Shown here piece after piece: positions 5,186-6,649 of a stretch of 6,649 bases of DNA; the stretch's first letter is position 1; each line of letters opens with the position of its first letter. Both the position numbers and the translations under genes were made by a program. Under the pieces are notes generated by a model. The model worked only from the letters and a program-made list of their open reading frames with translations, did not search any database and was not told where the DNA came from. The stretch is from Desulfobacteria bacterium (GTDB taxonomy: Bacteria > Desulfobacterota > Desulfobacteria > Desulfobacterales > C00003060), in contig JAQYWL010000008.1 of the NCBI GenBank assembly GCA_030145035.1, positions 1 through 6,649 on the forward strand. Reading direction: 5' to 3'.

Positions 5186-6497
5186 ATGGACCAAGTCACA
5201 TTTCAAGTCCTGGCAAGGCATAATCCATGGCTTCTCGATCGGTCGTCGTGGCCAAGTACCGCTCGCAGTCATCTGCCCGCCCGGTTTGTGTCCAGGCATC
5301 TCAATGTGCCTCTGCAATGCGCAAACAACAAGATATTGTTGCTGGTGGGGCCGAGATAATCAGGCAAATCGACTCTCATCTGGCGCCACTTGGCTGAACT
5401 GCCCGACCCTTTCCCTGCTCATTAACTGTGAGGAACATTCCTGTCGGCAGTTATGCGAATCAGCGGCCTTATTCCTGAACAGTGTGGATGAAATTGCCAG
5501 GCCCGTACCCGGATTGTTTTTTGAGGAGATCCAACACCTGCCGGAGGCAGGACTTTTCCTTAAGGCCCTAGTGGACTTGAAACCAGGGGCGCCAATCTAT
5601 GTTACCGGATCATCCAGCTATCACCTCCGGAGCAAAACAAGGGAATCTCTGGCAGGTCGAGTATCACGGCACCTGCTACTCCCCTTCGGAGTGGCGGAGT
5701 TATGGCAGGCCGGGCTGCCCCCGCTGATCGAGGAAGAAATCGCCAGAGATACCTGGCAACATCTGCTCTTATGGGGTGGATATCCCGAGGTGGTGCTCAA
5801 CAAGAATAAGGAGGAAATCCTTGCCCAACTGGTGGAGGCGTTTGTCCTCAGAGATGCCTCCGATCTTTATCGGATCAGACGCCCGGAGGCATTCAGAAAG
5901 CTTCTCTCGTTGGCCGCCTCCCAGATCGGCAATATGGTCAACTTCTCTAACTGGGCCGAAAACCTGGCCATCAGCGTCAACACCGTGATTGAATATGTGA
6001 ATATCCTGGAAGAAAGCCATGTGCTCAAACTTGTCCACCCATTTGTCGGCGGAAAACGGGCGGAAATCACCTCCACGCCGAAGATCTTCTTCTTGGATAA
6101 TGGCCTGCGCAACTTATTATTCGGTGGTTTCGCCCCCGTTAATCAGCGGGCTGACTGCGGTGCGCTGACGGAAAACCTGGTTCTTACCGAGCTATGCAAG
6201 CACACCCATCCTCTTCTGCATACTATCTCGTTTTGGAGATCCAGTTCAGGCGCGGAAGTTGACTTTGTCATCCGAACGCAAGACAGACTGTTTGCCGTGG
6301 AAGTCAAGGCCGGCCCACTCAACAGGCCAAAAGTCAGTCGTTCCCTCAGAAGCTTTATTGCGGCATACCGCCCGGATACAGTGTTGATATTAAATGACAC
6401 CCTTGTTGATTCATTGCAAATACAAGGCTGCCCGATCATTTTTGAAAAGCTTGTCCGCACACATCTGAACCTGCGTGAATGCATGAGTAAAGAGTAA
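5186..6497 (+). pseudogene. AAA ATPase with DUF4143 domain, disrupted by a stop in Walker A and a frameshift
   Basis: The intact family has an N-terminal P-loop ATPase and a C-terminal DUF4143 region with a PD-(D/E)XK-like fold; its cellular role is poorly defined. The first part reads from ATG at 5186 (or 5180): ARHNPWLLDR, then ILLLVGPR, a TAA stop at 5357-5359, then SGKSTLIWRHLAELP. The stop replaces the residue that is usually Q in GPRQSGKST, so one C-to-T change (CAA to TAA) explains it. The frame then shifts by one base within about 5402-5414 and continues as LLINCEEHSCRQL to 6497. Beyond it lie the Walker B-like LFFEEIQH (near 5512-5535), YVTGSSSYHL (sensor-1-like), and GAEVDFV plus VEVKAG (about 6249-6312), the nuclease-like signature. 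An open frame from ATG 5286 exists but lacks the P-loop. Decay after the gene became dispensable is most likely; a sequencing error could explain the frameshift but hardly both lesions. Confidence 0.85.
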
Positions 6498-6529
6498 AAC
6501 CTTTTCGTGCAAATTTCTTCCTGCTTCTA

Positions 6530-6649
6530 CTATCCACCTCCCTCCTGAAAAAAGTTTACCAGCTTCACAAGCGTGTCCATCTTGCAGTATTCCAACAATC
6601 TGGCATTAAGCTTGTCACGTCGTGATTTGGATGTCTCCGGGCTGATGGC
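6530..6649 (-). CDS. C-terminal end of a DUF2779-like protein (runs off right edge)
   Basis: The minus strand encodes 39 residues ending at the TAG at 6530-6532. The readable part is AISPETSKSRRDKLNARLLE followed by YCKMDTLVKLVNFFQEGGG. The pattern LLEYCxxDTLxxxxL is the C-terminal signature seen in DUF2779 and related RNase H-like/DEDD exonuclease domains, where the YC-x2-D segment holds the last catalytic aspartate. With only 39 residues this is a tentative family call. The gene converges on the ATPase pseudogene with 32 bp between the stops and has no visible terminator between them. Confidence 0.6.
   Translation of the reverse strand, partial: AISPETSKSRRDKLNARLLEYCKMDTLVKLVNFFQEGGG

Noticed and set aside
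5357..5359. Possible selenocysteine recoding in the ATPase gene next to selC
   Set aside because: The in-frame stop is TAA, not TGA, and a frameshift follows, so selenocysteine insertion cannot explain it.

Overview
The window looks like a chromosomal segment of an anaerobic Desulfobacterota-type (deltaproteobacterial) organism. This is an inference from three things: a selenocysteine tRNA gene, a single-frame LarC nickel-insertion protein, and the order pgpA - pncC/cinA C-terminal domain - thpR - recA on one strand. The placement rests on gene content and general look, not on a search.

Positions 1-4660 are a co-directional minus-strand block. In transcription order it holds an M20-family metallopeptidase (4660-3503), larC (3238-2069), pgpA (2045-1539), pncC (1535-1002), thpR (1009-443) and the first 61 codons of recA (183 to beyond the left edge). 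larC to thpR are tightly packed (gaps of 23 and 3 bp, then an 8-bp overlap) and probably form one transcript. recA sits behind a 259-bp leader with a weak promoter candidate and a perfect 7+7 dyad that could be its SOS operator. The products are housekeeping or cofactor enzymes: nickel-pincer cofactor assembly, phosphatidylglycerol synthesis, NMN deamidation, a 2H phosphoesterase and recombinase A.

Positions 4661-4949 hold a divergent promoter region and selC, the UCA-anticodon tRNA for selenocysteine, on the plus strand behind a near-consensus sigma-70 promoter (TTGACA-17-TATAAA) and with an encoded CCA end.

Positions 4950-6649, downstream of selC, look like accessory DNA. They hold a gene-poor stretch, a decayed AAA ATPase/DUF4143 gene (5186-6497) with a stop codon inside the Walker A motif and a frameshift just after it, and the last 39 codons of a converging gene resembling the C-terminus of DUF2779 proteins.

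The most unusual structural signal is a set of 7-bp tandem repeat arrays in the non-coding gaps of the left part (204-228, 418-445, 2042-2069, 4684-4725, 4759-4786). Some run into start or stop codons, and a related hairpin-type repeat appears to have become the C-terminal tail of PncC. I did not find a clear new multi-gene system.
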